NCBI GenBank assembly: GCA_963754125.1
Contig: CAVWEX010000014.1
Coordinates: 62,001-126,000 of the forward strand
Source of the DNA: RPQJ01 sp963754125
GTDB taxonomy: Bacteria; Pseudomonadota; Gammaproteobacteria; Steroidobacterales; Steroidobacteraceae
Direction of reading: 5' to 3'
Length of the DNA stretch: 64,000 nucleotides
Shown: one piece after another, positions 28,622-37,873 of the stretch
How positions within the stretch are numbered: the first letter of the stretch is position 1
Layout of the letters: each line of letters begins with the position of its first letter
The notes under the pieces: generated by a model
What the model was told of the DNA's origin: nothing
The model's input: only the letters and a program-made list of their open reading frames with translations
Database searches by the model: none
Made by a program: the position numbers and the translations under genes

Positions 28622-29194
28622 TCACTGATCGTAGCGCCAGCGCGCCAGCAACCGGTCGATGACGAGGTCCGAGTAGGTCGGACGGCCGAGGCTGCCGTTG
28701 TAGCGCTGCAGCGCGCGCGGGTAGTTGCCGCGTTCCTTGCGCAGGTAATAGCCGAGGATGGTCGTGCCCATGCGGACGTTGTCCGGGATGCGCACCAGCT
28801 GCTCGTTGCTCATGCCGAGCTCGCGCGGCCAGAACGGCATCACCTGCATCAGGCCGACCGCGCCTGCCGAGGACACCGCAAACCGGTCGAAGCGGCTCTC
28901 GACGTCCATGACCGCAAGCACGAGCTCGGGCGGCACGTCCACGCGGCGGGCCTCGCAATGGACGTGGTGCAGGATCTGCTCGCGCTCCTGCTCGTCCTTC
29001 ACGTAGCGCTGCAACCGCGGCTCCATGAAGGCGAACCAGACCGCGCGCTCGTAGCGGTCCGCGAAGCAGTCGGTGGGCTGCAGCACCTCGGCGAGCACGC
29101 CGCGCAGCTCCGGGTCCATCTGCCGGTCGGCACGCGCTGCCGCCGCGGGCAGCGCCGTCATCAGCAGCAGGGCCGTGAGTGCGGCGGGCCGCAT
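28622..29194 (-). CDS. lytic transglycosylase, SLT domain
   Basis: 190 residues from ATG 29194. Signal peptide residues 1-22 (ALTALLLMTALPAAAARA). The SLT fold is seen from about residue 88: VMDVESRFDRFAVSSAGAVG carries the catalytic Glu (ES motif), followed by GLMQVMPFWP, GTTILGYYL and ALQRYNGS. It cleaves peptidoglycan glycan strands to 1,6-anhydro products in the periplasm. It is short, catalytic domain only, with no LysM or membrane anchor. It lies 6 bp after proS and is probably co-transcribed with it, an order also known in other gammaproteobacteria. Confidence 0.9.
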   Translation of the reverse strand: MRPAALTALLLMTALPAAAARADRQMDPELRGVLAEVLQPTDCFADRYERAVWFAFMEPRLQRYVKDEQEREQILHHVHCEARRVDVPPELVLAVMDVESRFDRFAVSSAGAVGLMQVMPFWPRELGMSNEQLVRIPDNVRMGTTILGYYLRKERGNYPRALQRYNGSLGRPTYSDLVIDRLLARWRYDQ

Positions 29195-29200
29195 GCAGCG

Positions 29201-30916
29201 TCAGCGGCCAGCGCCGCTCCGCCCCCGCAGGAACGGCACGACGGACTCGACCGGCACGTCTTCGCCGTCGCCGCCGGCGCGCGCCTTGTACTCGAGCACG
29301 CCGCGCTCGAGGCCCTTGTCGCCCACCACGATGCGGTGCGGGATGCCGAGCAGCTCGCCGTCCGCGAACTTCACGCCGGGACGGGCGTCGCGGTCGTCGA
29401 ACAGCACCTCGAAGCCGGCCGCCTGCAGCTCGACATAGAGGCGCTCGGCGACCTCGCGGACGCGCTCGGACTTCTGCAGGTTGATCGGGATCAGCGACAC
29501 GTCGAAGGGGGCGATCGGTTCCGGCCAGAGGATGCCGCGCTCATCGTGGTTCTGCTCGATGGCCGCCGCCACGACGCGCGTCACACCGATGCCATAGCAG
29601 CCCATGAACATGGTCACGGCCTTGCCCTGCTCGTCGAGCACGGTGGCGTTCATGGACTCGCTGTACTTGCGCCCGAGCTGGAAGATGTGGCCGACCTCGA
29701 TGCCGCGGGCGATGCCGAGCGTGCCGTTGCCCGAGGGGCTCGGGTCGCCCGGCACGACGTTGCGGAGGTCCACGACCTCGGGCTCCGGCAGGTCGCGGCC
29801 CCAGTTGACGCCGGTGAGGTGCAGGTCGCGGCGGTTGGCGCCGCAGACGAAGTCCGCCGCGCGGGCCGCCGCACGGTCGGCGTAGAGCCGGAGCTTCAGG
29901 CCGACCGGACCGATGAAGCCGGGCTCGCACCCGGTCGCCTCGCGCACCTGCTCGGCGGTGGCCATCTTGAGCGGTGCGCACACGCCCGGCAGCTTCTGCG
30001 CCTTGACGGCGTTCAGCTCGTGGTCGCCGCGCACCACCAGCGCCACCACGCCGTCGTCGGTGCCCTCGACCAGCAGCGTCTTGAGGCACTGCGAGGCCTC
30101 TACCTTCAGGAAGGAGGTGAGCTCGACGATGGTGCGTACGCCGGGCGTGGCCACTTCCTGCAGCGACGCGATCGCCGCGGCACGCGGGGCGGCCGGCGGG
30201 AGCGCCTCGGCCATCTCGAGGTTGGCCGCGTAGTCGTCACCGTCGGAGAAGGCGATGGCGTCCTCGCCGGAGTCCGCGAGTACGTGGAACTCCTGCGAGG
30301 CGTTGCCGCCGATGCTGCCGGTATCGGCGCGCACCGCGCGAAAGCGCAGGTTCATGCGCGAGAAGATGCGTGAGTAGGCCTCGTACATCGCCTGGTAACC
30401 CTGCTCGAGCGAGGCCTCGTCGAGGTGGAAGGAGTAGGCGTCCTTCATCGTGAACTCGCGCGCACGCATCACACCGAAGCGCGGGCGGATCTCGTCGCGG
30501 AATTTGGTCTGGATCTGGTAGAAGTTGACCGGGAGCTGGCGGTAACTCTTGAGCTCGCGGCGCGCGATGTCGGTGATCACTTCCTCGTGGGTCGGGCCGT
30601 AGCAGAACGGCCGCTCGTTGCGGTCCCTGAGGCGCAGCAGCTCGGGCCCGAACTGCTCCCAGCGCCCGGACTCCTGCCACAGTTCCGCGGGCTGCACCGT
30701 CGGCATCAGCAGTTCGAGGCCGCCGGCGCGGTTCATCTCTTCCCGGACGATGGTCTCGACCTTGCGCAGCACCCTGAGCCCGATCGGCAGCCAGGTGTAG
30801 AGGCCCGCCGCAAGGCGGCGGATCAGGCCGGCACGCAGCATCAGCTGGTGACTCACGACCTCGGCGTCGGCCGGCACGTCGCGCAGGGTGTTGATCGGAT
30901 ACTGGGAAAGGCGCAT
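29201..30916 (-). CDS. proS: prolyl-tRNA synthetase with editing domain
   Basis: Charges tRNA-Pro. 571 residues from ATG 30916, the start chosen because MRLSQYPINTLRDVPADAE is the family N-terminus. Class II motifs TDTG-type are present: motif 2 in FRDEIRPRFGVMRAREFTMKD, motif 3 near GCYGIGVTRVVAAAIE. The INS editing domain, which hydrolyses Ala-tRNA-Pro, lies between them (residues about 225-405, including VALVVRGDHELNAVK). This is the long bacterial form. A TACCAT -10-like hexamer lies on the minus strand at 30949-30954. Confidence 0.97.
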   Translation of the reverse strand: MRLSQYPINTLRDVPADAEVVSHQLMLRAGLIRRLAAGLYTWLPIGLRVLRKVETIVREEMNRAGGLELLMPTVQPAELWQESGRWEQFGPELLRLRDRNERPFCYGPTHEEVITDIARRELKSYRQLPVNFYQIQTKFRDEIRPRFGVMRAREFTMKDAYSFHLDEASLEQGYQAMYEAYSRIFSRMNLRFRAVRADTGSIGGNASQEFHVLADSGEDAIAFSDGDDYAANLEMAEALPPAAPRAAAIASLQEVATPGVRTIVELTSFLKVEASQCLKTLLVEGTDDGVVALVVRGDHELNAVKAQKLPGVCAPLKMATAEQVREATGCEPGFIGPVGLKLRLYADRAAARAADFVCGANRRDLHLTGVNWGRDLPEPEVVDLRNVVPGDPSPSGNGTLGIARGIEVGHIFQLGRKYSESMNATVLDEQGKAVTMFMGCYGIGVTRVVAAAIEQNHDERGILWPEPIAPFDVSLIPINLQKSERVREVAERLYVELQAAGFEVLFDDRDARPGVKFADGELLGIPHRIVVGDKGLERGVLEYKARAGGDGEDVPVESVVPFLRGRSGAGR

Positions 30917-31050
30917 CGGTGGGTCGCAGCCTGGGGAGCAGGGCGCGTATGGTAGCAAAGGGGCCCGCGCTCCCCGTGCTGCTGCGGTCCGTTGTGCCGC
31001 GGTCCCGCCCGACCTACGATGGCGGCTTCTGCGACGCCGGGTGGGTGACC

Positions 31051-31860
31051 ATGACGACCGATCCTTCCGCTTCCCCGGACGCCGCCCGGCCGGGTCCGCG
31101 CAGCCGCGGCATCTACCTGCTGCCGAACCTGTTCACGACGGCCGTGCTGTTCTCGGGGTTCTACGCGATCGTGGCGGCGACCGACGGCAACTTCGACCGC
31201 GCGGGCATCGCGATCTTCGTCGCCATGGTCTGCGATGGCCTCGACGGGCGCATCGCGCGCTGGACCAACACTCAGAGCGAGTTCGGCAAGGAATACGACA
31301 GCCTCTCCGACATGGTGGCCTTCGGGCTTGCCCCGGCGATCGTCGCCTACCAGTGGGGCGTGGCGCGCATTGCCGAGTACGGCAGCGTCTGGGGGCGGGT
31401 CGGCTGGCTCGCGACTTTCTTCTACGCGGCCTGCGCCGCGTTCCGGCTGGCGCGCTTCAACGCCCGCTCGGGGGGCGCCGACAAGCGCTTCTTCGAGGGC
31501 CTGCCGAGCCCATCGGGCGCAGCGCTGCTGGCGGGCTTCGTCTGGATGCTCAACGACCTGCAGCGCGAAGGCCTGCGGGCGCTGATCCTTGCGTTCGCGG
31601 TGGCGCTGATCGCGGGCGGGCTCATGGTGAGCCGCTTCCCGTACCTCAGCGGCAAGGACTTCAACCTCAACCGCCGCATCCCGTTCGCGTTCCTGCTGCT
31701 CGTGCCGCTCGGCTTCGTGATCGTCGGCTCGAGCCCGCCGGAGATGTTGTTCGGGCTGTTCGCGCTCTACGCAGCGTCGGGCCCGGCCGTGTGGCTGTGG
31801 CGACGCCTGCTGCGCCTGCGGCGTCCGCCGCGATCGGCCGGCGGCCGACCGCCTGCGTGA
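31051..31860 (+). CDS. pssA: CDP-diacylglycerol--serine O-phosphatidyltransferase
   Basis: Makes phosphatidylserine, the precursor of phosphatidylethanolamine. 269 residues from ATG 31051. CDP-alcohol motif DGLDGRIARWTNTQSEFG then KEYDSLSD matches D-G-x2-A-R-x8-G-x3-D-x3-D exactly. The opening IYLLPNLFTTAVLFSGFYAI and the later FRLARFNAR and FEGLPSPSGA are typical of the membrane-bound (type II, Bacillus-like) enzyme. That differs from the soluble PLD-like PssA of E. coli. About seven membrane helices. The partner decarboxylase psd is at 61264-62147 in the same window. Confidence 0.93.
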   Translation: MTTDPSASPDAARPGPRSRGIYLLPNLFTTAVLFSGFYAIVAATDGNFDRAGIAIFVAMVCDGLDGRIARWTNTQSEFGKEYDSLSDMVAFGLAPAIVAYQWGVARIAEYGSVWGRVGWLATFFYAACAAFRLARFNARSGGADKRFFEGLPSPSGAALLAGFVWMLNDLQREGLRALILAFAVALIAGGLMVSRFPYLSGKDFNLNRRIPFAFLLLVPLGFVIVGSSPPEMLFGLFALYAASGPAVWLWRRLLRLRRPPRSAGGRPPA

Positions 31861-31873
31861 CGGGATCCTGCCG

Positions 31874-32611
31874 ATGAATGACGGCCGCAGGCTCGCCTAC
31901 CTCGAGGCACTCGGCGTGGACGTATACGTGCGACGTTCCCTGCCGCCCGCGTCGACGGCGGCCGAGCCGCCTGCGGAGCCGATGGCTGGGGTCGCCGCGG
32001 CATCGTCCGTCCCGCCGGCGGTCGAATCGCGCCTCGACTGGGACGCACTGCGGGAGGCGGTGGCGACCTGCACGCGCTGTGCCCTCAGTGAAACGCGAAC
32101 GCAGACCGTATTCGGGGTCGGTCACCCCGAGGCGCGCTGGATGTTCATCGGCGAGGCGCCCGGCGCGGAGGAGGACAAGCGGGGCGAGCCCTTCGTCGGG
32201 CGCGGCGGGCAGTTGCTCACGGCCATGCTGAAGGCGATCGGCTTCAGTCGCGAGGACGTCTACATCGCCAACGTGCTCAAGTGCCGCCCGCCTGGCAATC
32301 GCGACCCGCGGCCCGACGAGGCGGCGCACTGCCGCGGCTACCTCGAGCGGCAGATCGAGCTCGTTTCCCCGGCCCTCGTGATCGCGGTCGGGCGCATCGC
32401 GGCGCAGAACCTGCTCGCGACCGACGCGCCGCTCGCGCGGCTGCGCGGCCAGGTGCACGCGCTTGGGTCCCGCGGCTGGCCGCTGGTGGTCACCTACCAC
32501 CCGGCCTACCTGCTGCGCAGTCCCGGGGAGAAGCGCAAGGCCTGGCAGGACCTGCTGTTCGCGCGGCAGGTGTCCGAGCGCATCGCGCGCGGCGAGCGGG
32601 TGCTGCCGTGA
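31874..32611 (+). CDS. uracil-DNA glycosylase, family 4, Fe-S type
   Basis: Removes uracil from DNA. 245 residues from ATG 31874. Motif 1 is GEAPGAEEDKRGEPFVG and motif 2 is HPAYLLRSP. Cluster cysteines appear as CTRC, the Cys of NVLKCRPPGN and the Cys of AAHCRGYL, as in thermostable-type UDGs with a 4Fe-4S cluster. The first 60 residues are a low-complexity Pro/Ala extension found in proteobacterial members that are sometimes called phage SPO1 DNA polymerase-related. The next gene (rimI) starts inside its stop codon (GTGA). Confidence 0.92.
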   Translation: MNDGRRLAYLEALGVDVYVRRSLPPASTAAEPPAEPMAGVAAASSVPPAVESRLDWDALREAVATCTRCALSETRTQTVFGVGHPEARWMFIGEAPGAEEDKRGEPFVGRGGQLLTAMLKAIGFSREDVYIANVLKCRPPGNRDPRPDEAAHCRGYLERQIELVSPALVIAVGRIAAQNLLATDAPLARLRGQVHALGSRGWPLVVTYHPAYLLRSPGEKRKAWQDLLFARQVSERIARGERVLP

Positions 32612-33117
32612 GCGCCGCGGCCGGGACCGGCCCTCACACGCGCCCGCGGCTGGTGCGGTTCCGCGGCATGGCGCCCGGAGACCTGCCGGCCGTGGCGGCC
32701 GTCGAGCGGGCGGCCTACCCGTTCCCGTGGAGCGAGGGGATCTTCCGCGACTGCCTGCGCGTGGGCTACCTGTGCCGCGTCGCCGAGCTGGACGGCGAGA
32801 TCGTCGCCTACGGCATCGTTGCGATGGGCGCGGGAGAGTCGCACCTTCTCAACCTCTGCGTGCGCCGGGACGTGCGTAACCGGGGCGTGGGTCGGCGCAT
32901 GCTGCGCCTGTGCGTCGAGCGGGCACGGCAGGCGGGCATGGAGGCGATGTTCCTCGAGGTGCGGCCGTCGAATCCCCGCGCGATTGCCCTGTATCACTCC
33001 GAGGGCTTCGTGCAGGTCGGCCGGCGCAAGGGCTACTACCAGGCGGAGACCGGTCGCGAGGACGCGCTGGTGCTGAAGCTCGACCTCAACGCCGGCGGGG
33101 CCGGCGGGCCGGCCTGA
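32608..33117 (+). CDS. rimI: ribosomal protein S18-alanine N-acetyltransferase (GNAT)
   Basis: 169 residues from GTG 32608, overlapping the UDG stop. GNAT fold: AAYPFPWSEGIFRDCL near the start is the RimI signature, the acetyl-CoA loop is RRDVRNRGVGRRML, and VRPSNPRAIALYHSEGF follows. It acetylates the N-terminal Ala of S18. The first 19 residues (AAAGTGPHTRPRLVRFRG) are extra relative to E. coli, and a later start cannot be excluded. Confidence 0.88.
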   Translation: MSAAAGTGPHTRPRLVRFRGMAPGDLPAVAAVERAAYPFPWSEGIFRDCLRVGYLCRVAELDGEIVAYGIVAMGAGESHLLNLCVRRDVRNRGVGRRMLRLCVERARQAGMEAMFLEVRPSNPRAIALYHSEGFVQVGRRKGYYQAETGREDALVLKLDLNAGGAGGPA

Positions 33118-33157
33118 TAGAATCCCGGTCCCCTTCGCGACCGGCCGATTCCGACCG
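33118..33157 (+). promoter_or_regulatory. candidate promoter upstream of prfC
   Basis: TAGAAT at 33118-33123, a 5-of-6 match to TATAAT, immediately after the rimI stop and about 35 bp before the prfC ATG. The -35 would fall inside rimI and is not well conserved. Recorded because the same TAnAAT pattern recurs upstream of mrp (20455), glyA (36040) and parE (51567). Confidence 0.3.
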
Positions 33158-34753
33158 ATGAGCTCCATCCGCGACGAAGTGGCGCGACGCCGCACCTTCG
33201 CCATCATCTCGCACCCCGACGCCGGCAAGACCACGCTCACCGAGAAGCTGCTGCTGTTCGGGGGCGCGATCCAGCTCGCCGGCACCGTCAAGGGACGCAA
33301 GGCCGCGCGTCACGCCACCTCCGACTGGATGCGCCTGGAGCAGCAGCGCGGGATCTCCGTGACCTCGAGCGTCATGCAGTTCCCGTACGCGGGCCGGGTC
33401 GTGAACCTGCTCGACACCCCGGGCCACGAGGACTTCTCGGAGGACACCTACCGCACGCTCACCGCCGTGGACTCGGCGCTCATGGTCATCGACTGCGCCA
33501 AGGGCGTGGAGGAGCGCACGATCAAGCTGATGGAGGTGTGCCGGCTGCGCGATACGCCGATCATGACCTTCATCAACAAGCTCGACCGCGAGGGCCGCGA
33601 GCCGCTCGACCTCCTCGACGAGATCGAGAAAGTACTCAGGATCGACTGCGCGCCGGTCACGTGGCCGATCGGCATGGGCCGCGACCTGCGCGGCGTGTAC
33701 CACCTGCTCGAGGACCGCATCTACGTCTACCACGCGGCGGAGAAGGGGCGCGCGGGCACGACCGAGACCATTGAGGGGCTCGCGAGTGCGGCGGGCGCCG
33801 CCTTCCTCGGCGATCGAGCCCAGGCCTTCCGCGACGAGATCGAGCTGGTGCGCGGCGCCTCGCACGCCTTCGACATGGGTGAGTACCTCGCCGGTCGCCA
33901 GTCGCCGGTATTCTTCGGCTCGGCGATCAACAACTTCGGCGTGACCGAGCTGCTCGCGGCCTTCGTCGAGTACGCGCCGTCGCCGCGACCGCGCGCCACC
34001 ACGACGCGCGAAGTGCACGCCGAGGAGGAGCCGCTCACCGGCTTCGTGTTCAAGATCCAGGCCAACATGGATCCCGGGCACCGCGACCGCATCGCCTTCA
34101 TGCGCATCTGCTCGGGGCGTTACGGGAAGGGCATGCGCTTCTTCCACGTGCGCCTCGGCAAGGAGATGCGCGTGGCCGACGCGCTCACCTTCCTGGCCGC
34201 CGACCGCCAGCACCTCGACGAGGCGTACGCCGGCGACATCATCGGGCTGCACAACCACGGCACGATCAACATCGGCGACACCTTCACCGAAGGCGAGCGC
34301 CTGATGTTCACCGGCATCCCGAACTTCGCGCCGGAGATGTTCCGCCGGGTGGTGCTGCGCGATCCGCTGCGCATGAAGGCGCTGCAGAAGGGGCTCGACC
34401 AGCTCTGCGAGGAGGGCGCCACGCAGGTGTTCCGGCCGCTGCGCAACAACGACCTGATCCTGGGCGCCGTCGGCATGCTGCAGTTCGACGTGGTGGCGTT
34501 CCGCCTGCAGGACGAGTACGGGGTGCAGGCCACCTGGGACAACGTCAACGTGTACACCGCCCGCTGGGTGTACGGCAGCGATCCGAAGAAGATCGAGGAG
34601 TTCCGCGCCAAGGCCTACGAGCACGTCGCGCTCGACCACTCCGGCGCGCTCGTCTATCTCGCCCCGACGCGCGTCAACCTGCAGCTCACGCTCGAGCGCT
34701 GGCCCGACCTCGCGTTCCGGGAAACGCGTGAGCACCTCGCCGCCGCGGCGTAG
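33158..34753 (+). CDS. prfC: peptide chain release factor 3
   Basis: Translational GTPase that recycles RF1/RF2 from the ribosome. 531 residues from ATG 33158 (E. coli 529). G1 SHPDAGKTT (residues 18-26), G3 DTPGHED near 86, G4 NKLDRE near 143. The RF3 N-terminal signature EVARRRTFAIIS distinguishes it from EF-G. The last 26 bp overlap the start of the MFS gene. Confidence 0.97.
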   Translation: MSSIRDEVARRRTFAIISHPDAGKTTLTEKLLLFGGAIQLAGTVKGRKAARHATSDWMRLEQQRGISVTSSVMQFPYAGRVVNLLDTPGHEDFSEDTYRTLTAVDSALMVIDCAKGVEERTIKLMEVCRLRDTPIMTFINKLDREGREPLDLLDEIEKVLRIDCAPVTWPIGMGRDLRGVYHLLEDRIYVYHAAEKGRAGTTETIEGLASAAGAAFLGDRAQAFRDEIELVRGASHAFDMGEYLAGRQSPVFFGSAINNFGVTELLAAFVEYAPSPRPRATTTREVHAEEEPLTGFVFKIQANMDPGHRDRIAFMRICSGRYGKGMRFFHVRLGKEMRVADALTFLAADRQHLDEAYAGDIIGLHNHGTINIGDTFTEGERLMFTGIPNFAPEMFRRVVLRDPLRMKALQKGLDQLCEEGATQVFRPLRNNDLILGAVGMLQFDVVAFRLQDEYGVQATWDNVNVYTARWVYGSDPKKIEEFRAKAYEHVALDHSGALVYLAPTRVNLQLTLERWPDLAFRETREHLAAAA

Positions 34754-36020
34754 CGTCCTCGCCCGGCGGCCGGTGGTCGCCTGGGCCTTCTACGACTGGG
34801 CGAACTCGGCCTTCGCCACCACCGTCATGGCCGGGTTCTTCCCGGTGTTCTTCAAGCAGTACTGGAATGCCGGGGTGGAGGCGACCGAGAGCACCTTCCG
34901 GCTCGGGCTCACCAACGGCCTGTCGGCGCTCGTGATCGCGCTGCTCGCGCCGGTGCTCGGCGCCATCGCCGACCGCTCGAGCTCGCGGGTGCGCCTGCTG
35001 ATGACGGCGACGGTGCTCGGCTGCGCGGCCACGGCCGGCCTCGCCCTGGTGGGCGAGGGACAGTGGCTCGCCGCCGCACTGCTCTACTTCGCGGCGTCGC
35101 TCGGCTTCTGGGGCGGCATCGTGTTCAACGACTCGCTGCTGCTGCACGTCGCGGAGCGCGAGGAGTACGACCTGGTCTCGGGTTTTGGCTATGCGCTCGG
35201 GTACCTCGGCGGCGGACTGCTGTTCGCGGTGAACGTGCTCATGACGCTCAGGCCGCACTGGTTCGGCCTCGCCGACGCCGCGCAGGCGGTGCGCGTCTCG
35301 TTCGTCATGGTGGCGCTGTGGTGGCTGCTGTTCGCGCTGCCCTGCGCTTTGCTGGTTCGCGAGCGTGAGTCGGCGCCGAAGGTGCCGCCGGTCGAGGCGG
35401 TGCGCCAGGGCCTGCTCGAGCTCCGGGGGACGCTGCGCGAGCTCGGCCGTTACCGCCACATCGTGCTGTTCCTCGCGGCCTACTGGCTCTACATCGACGG
35501 GGTGAACACGGTCATCAAGATGGCGGTGGACTACGGCCTGTCGCTCGGTTTCGATTCGTCGAACCTGGTCGCCGCGCTGCTGCTCACGCAGTTCGTCGCG
35601 TTCCCGGCGGCCCTCGCCTTCGGCTGGCTCGGCCGTCGCATCGGCCCGCGCCGGGGCATCTTCATCGCGCTCAGCGTCTACGTAGGCGCGACCGTCTACG
35701 CCTACTTCATCGAGGGCGTGCGGGACTTCTTCGTGCTCGCGGTCGTGATCGGGCTGGTGCAGGGCGGCATCCAGTCGCTCAGCCGCTCGTACTTCGGGCG
35801 GCTGGTACCGGAGGGCAAATCGTCCGAGTTCTTCGGCTTCTACAACATGATGGGCAAGTTCGCGGCGGTGCTCGGGCCGCTGCTCACCGGGATCGTGGCG
35901 CGGGTGACGGGCGATCCGCGGCTGTCGATCCTCTCGATCGTGGTGCTGTTCATCGGCGGCGGGGTGCTGCTCGTGGTCGCGGCCCGGGCCGAGCGGCGCG
36001 CGGCCGCAGCGGCAGCGTGA
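34728..36020 (+). CDS. MFS transporter, UMF1/Atg22-like family
   Basis: 430 residues from GTG 34728, starting inside the end of prfC. About twelve hydrophobic helices. The N-terminal WAFYDWANSAFATTVMAGFFP motif is the hallmark of the UMF1 / Atg22-like MFS family, and GLVQGGIQSLSRSYFGRLVP is the second-half signature. Such proteins are presumed effluxers of amino acids or other small molecules; the substrate of this one is unknown. It precedes glyA by 51 bp, which is suggestive of amino-acid handling but not evidence. Confidence 0.88.
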   Translation: MSTSPPRRSVLARRPVVAWAFYDWANSAFATTVMAGFFPVFFKQYWNAGVEATESTFRLGLTNGLSALVIALLAPVLGAIADRSSSRVRLLMTATVLGCAATAGLALVGEGQWLAAALLYFAASLGFWGGIVFNDSLLLHVAEREEYDLVSGFGYALGYLGGGLLFAVNVLMTLRPHWFGLADAAQAVRVSFVMVALWWLLFALPCALLVRERESAPKVPPVEAVRQGLLELRGTLRELGRYRHIVLFLAAYWLYIDGVNTVIKMAVDYGLSLGFDSSNLVAALLLTQFVAFPAALAFGWLGRRIGPRRGIFIALSVYVGATVYAYFIEGVRDFFVLAVVIGLVQGGIQSLSRSYFGRLVPEGKSSEFFGFYNMMGKFAAVLGPLLTGIVARVTGDPRLSILSIVVLFIGGGVLLVVAARAERRAAAAAA

Positions 36021-36035
36021 GGCGGCGGCTGCGAA

Positions 36036-36071
36036 CGGCTACAATTGCGAGTCACCGACCTTGGAGTGTCC
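36036..36071 (+). promoter_or_regulatory. candidate promoter upstream of glyA
   Basis: TACAAT at 36040-36045 (5 of 6) within GGCTACAATTGCG, 26 bp before the ATG. The -35 region (about 36017) is not recognisable. The sequence TTGGAG at 36061-36066 is a likely ribosome binding site. No glycine riboswitch or MetR/PurR box seen. Confidence 0.35.
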
Positions 36072-37325
36072 ATGTTCCCCTCCAGCATGAAGATCGCCGG
36101 GTTCGACCCTGAACTCGCGACCGCGCTCGAGCACGAGCGCATCCGCCAGGAAGACCACATCGAGCTGATCGCCTCCGAGAACTACGCCAGTCCGCGCGTG
36201 CTCGAGGCGCAGGGGTCGGTGCTCACCAACAAGTACGCCGAAGGGTATCCGGGCAAGCGCTACTACGGCGGCTGCGAGTACGTGGACGTGGCCGAGCAGC
36301 TCGCCATCGACCGCGCGAAGCAGCTCTTCGGCGCCGACTACGCCAACGTGCAGCCGCATTCCGGCTCACAGGCCAATGCCGCGGCCTACCTCGCGCTCAT
36401 GCAGCCCGGCGACACGCTGCTCGGCATGAGCCTCGACCACGGCGGCCACCTCACGCACGGCGCCAAGGTCAATTTCTCGGGCAAGATCTTCAAGGCCGTA
36501 CAGTACGGGCTCGATCCGGCCACCGGCGAGATCGACTACGCCGAGGTCGGGCGCCTCGCCCGCGAGCACCGGCCGAAGATGATCATCGCCGGCTTCTCGG
36601 CCTATTCGCGCGTCATCGACTGGGCGCGCTTCCGGGCGATCGCGGACGAGGTCGGCGCCTTTTTCCTGGTGGACATGGCCCACGTCGCCGGCCTCGTGGC
36701 CGCGGGCGAGTACCCGAATCCGGTGCCCTACGCCGACGTCGTGACGACCACCACGCACAAGACGCTGCGCGGCCCGCGCGGCGGCCTGATCCTCGCCCGC
36801 GCCAACGACGAGCTCACGAAGAAGTTCAACTCGCTGATCTTCCCGGGCACGCAGGGCGGGCCGCTGATGCACGTCATCGCCGCCAAGGCCGTCGCGTTCC
36901 TCGAGGCCCTGCAGCCCGAGTTCAAGGACTACCAGCGGCAGGTCGTCGCCAACGCACGCGCGATGGCCGGCGCGCTCATGGCGCGGGGCGTGAAGATCGT
37001 CTCCGGGGGCACTGACAATCACCTGTTCCTGGTGGACCTCGTCGAGCGCAGCTACACCGGCAAGGACGCCGACGCCGCACTCGGCCGCGCGCACGTCACG
37101 GTCAACAAGAACACCGTCCCGAACGACCCGCGCTCGCCGTTCGTGACGAGCGGCCTGCGCATCGGCACCCCGGCCGTCACGACGCGTGGCTTCCGGGAGG
37201 CCGAGGTCACGGCGCTCGCGGGCTGGATCGCCGACGTGCTCGAGGACGTCAACGACGAGGCGGTCATCGAGCGCACCCGACGGTCCGTGCTCGAGATCTG
37301 CCGGCGCTTCCCCGTCTACGGCTGA
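36072..37325 (+). CDS. glyA: serine hydroxymethyltransferase
   Basis: PLP enzyme interconverting serine and glycine with THF, the main source of one-carbon units. 417 residues from ATG 36072 (same as E. coli GlyA). The start is fixed by MFPSSMKIAGFDPELATALEHE and a nearby TTGGAG. Signatures are ELIASENYASPRVLEAQGS, YPGKRYYGGCEYVD and PLP-lysine in TTTTHKTLRGPRGG near residue 230. It begins a plus-strand run glyA-nrdR-ribD-ribE, and one-carbon and flavin metabolism are often neighbours in this order. Confidence 0.98.
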   Translation: MFPSSMKIAGFDPELATALEHERIRQEDHIELIASENYASPRVLEAQGSVLTNKYAEGYPGKRYYGGCEYVDVAEQLAIDRAKQLFGADYANVQPHSGSQANAAAYLALMQPGDTLLGMSLDHGGHLTHGAKVNFSGKIFKAVQYGLDPATGEIDYAEVGRLAREHRPKMIIAGFSAYSRVIDWARFRAIADEVGAFFLVDMAHVAGLVAAGEYPNPVPYADVVTTTTHKTLRGPRGGLILARANDELTKKFNSLIFPGTQGGPLMHVIAAKAVAFLEALQPEFKDYQRQVVANARAMAGALMARGVKIVSGGTDNHLFLVDLVERSYTGKDADAALGRAHVTVNKNTVPNDPRSPFVTSGLRIGTPAVTTRGFREAEVTALAGWIADVLEDVNDEAVIERTRRSVLEICRRFPVYG

Positions 37326-37351
37326 GCGGGCGCGACTGAGGCTCCGCGGCG

Positions 37352-37873
37352 ATGCACTGCCCGTTCTGCACGCACGAGGAGACCAAGGTCATCGACTCGC
37401 GCCTCGCGGCCGAGGGGCAGCAGGTGCGGCGCCGCCGCGAGTGCCTGCAGTGCGGCGAGCGATTCACCACTTTCGAGTCGGCCGAGCTCGTCATGCCGCG
37501 CATCGTCAAGAGCGACGCCAACCGGGAGCCCTTCGACGAAGCAAAGCTGAGGGCCGGGATGCTCAAGGCGCTCGAGAAGCGGCCCGTGTCGAGCGACGCG
37601 GTGGACGCCGCGGTGAACCACGTCTGCCACCGGCTGCGCACGCTCGGTGAGCGCGAGGTTCCGGCGCGCCTGGTGGGCGAGCTCGTGATGGACGAGCTGC
37701 ACCGCCTCGACGAGGTCGCCTACGTGCGCTTCGCGTCCGTGTACCGCAGCTTCCAGGACGTGGACGCATTCCGCGAGGAGATCGACCGGCTGCGCCAGCG
37801 CCGCCCGCGCACGGTCGAGGATCTGCAGCTCGGCCTGTGGTCCCAGCCCGAGCCCGGTGGGCGGCGCAAATGA
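37352..37873 (+). CDS. nrdR: transcriptional repressor NrdR
   Basis: Nucleotide-sensing repressor of ribonucleotide reductase genes. 173 residues. Zinc ribbon with C3, C6, C31 and C34 (MHCPFC ... ECLQC), linker RFTTFE, then an ATP-cone domain (about 49-139; VMPRIVKSDANREPFDEAKL) that reads the ATP/dATP balance. Slightly longer than E. coli NrdR (149) because of a C-terminal tail. It sits between glyA and ribD, as in many gammaproteobacteria, and overlaps ribD by ATGA. Confidence 0.97.
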   Translation: MHCPFCTHEETKVIDSRLAAEGQQVRRRRECLQCGERFTTFESAELVMPRIVKSDANREPFDEAKLRAGMLKALEKRPVSSDAVDAAVNHVCHRLRTLGEREVPARLVGELVMDELHRLDEVAYVRFASVYRSFQDVDAFREEIDRLRQRRPRTVEDLQLGLWSQPEPGGRRK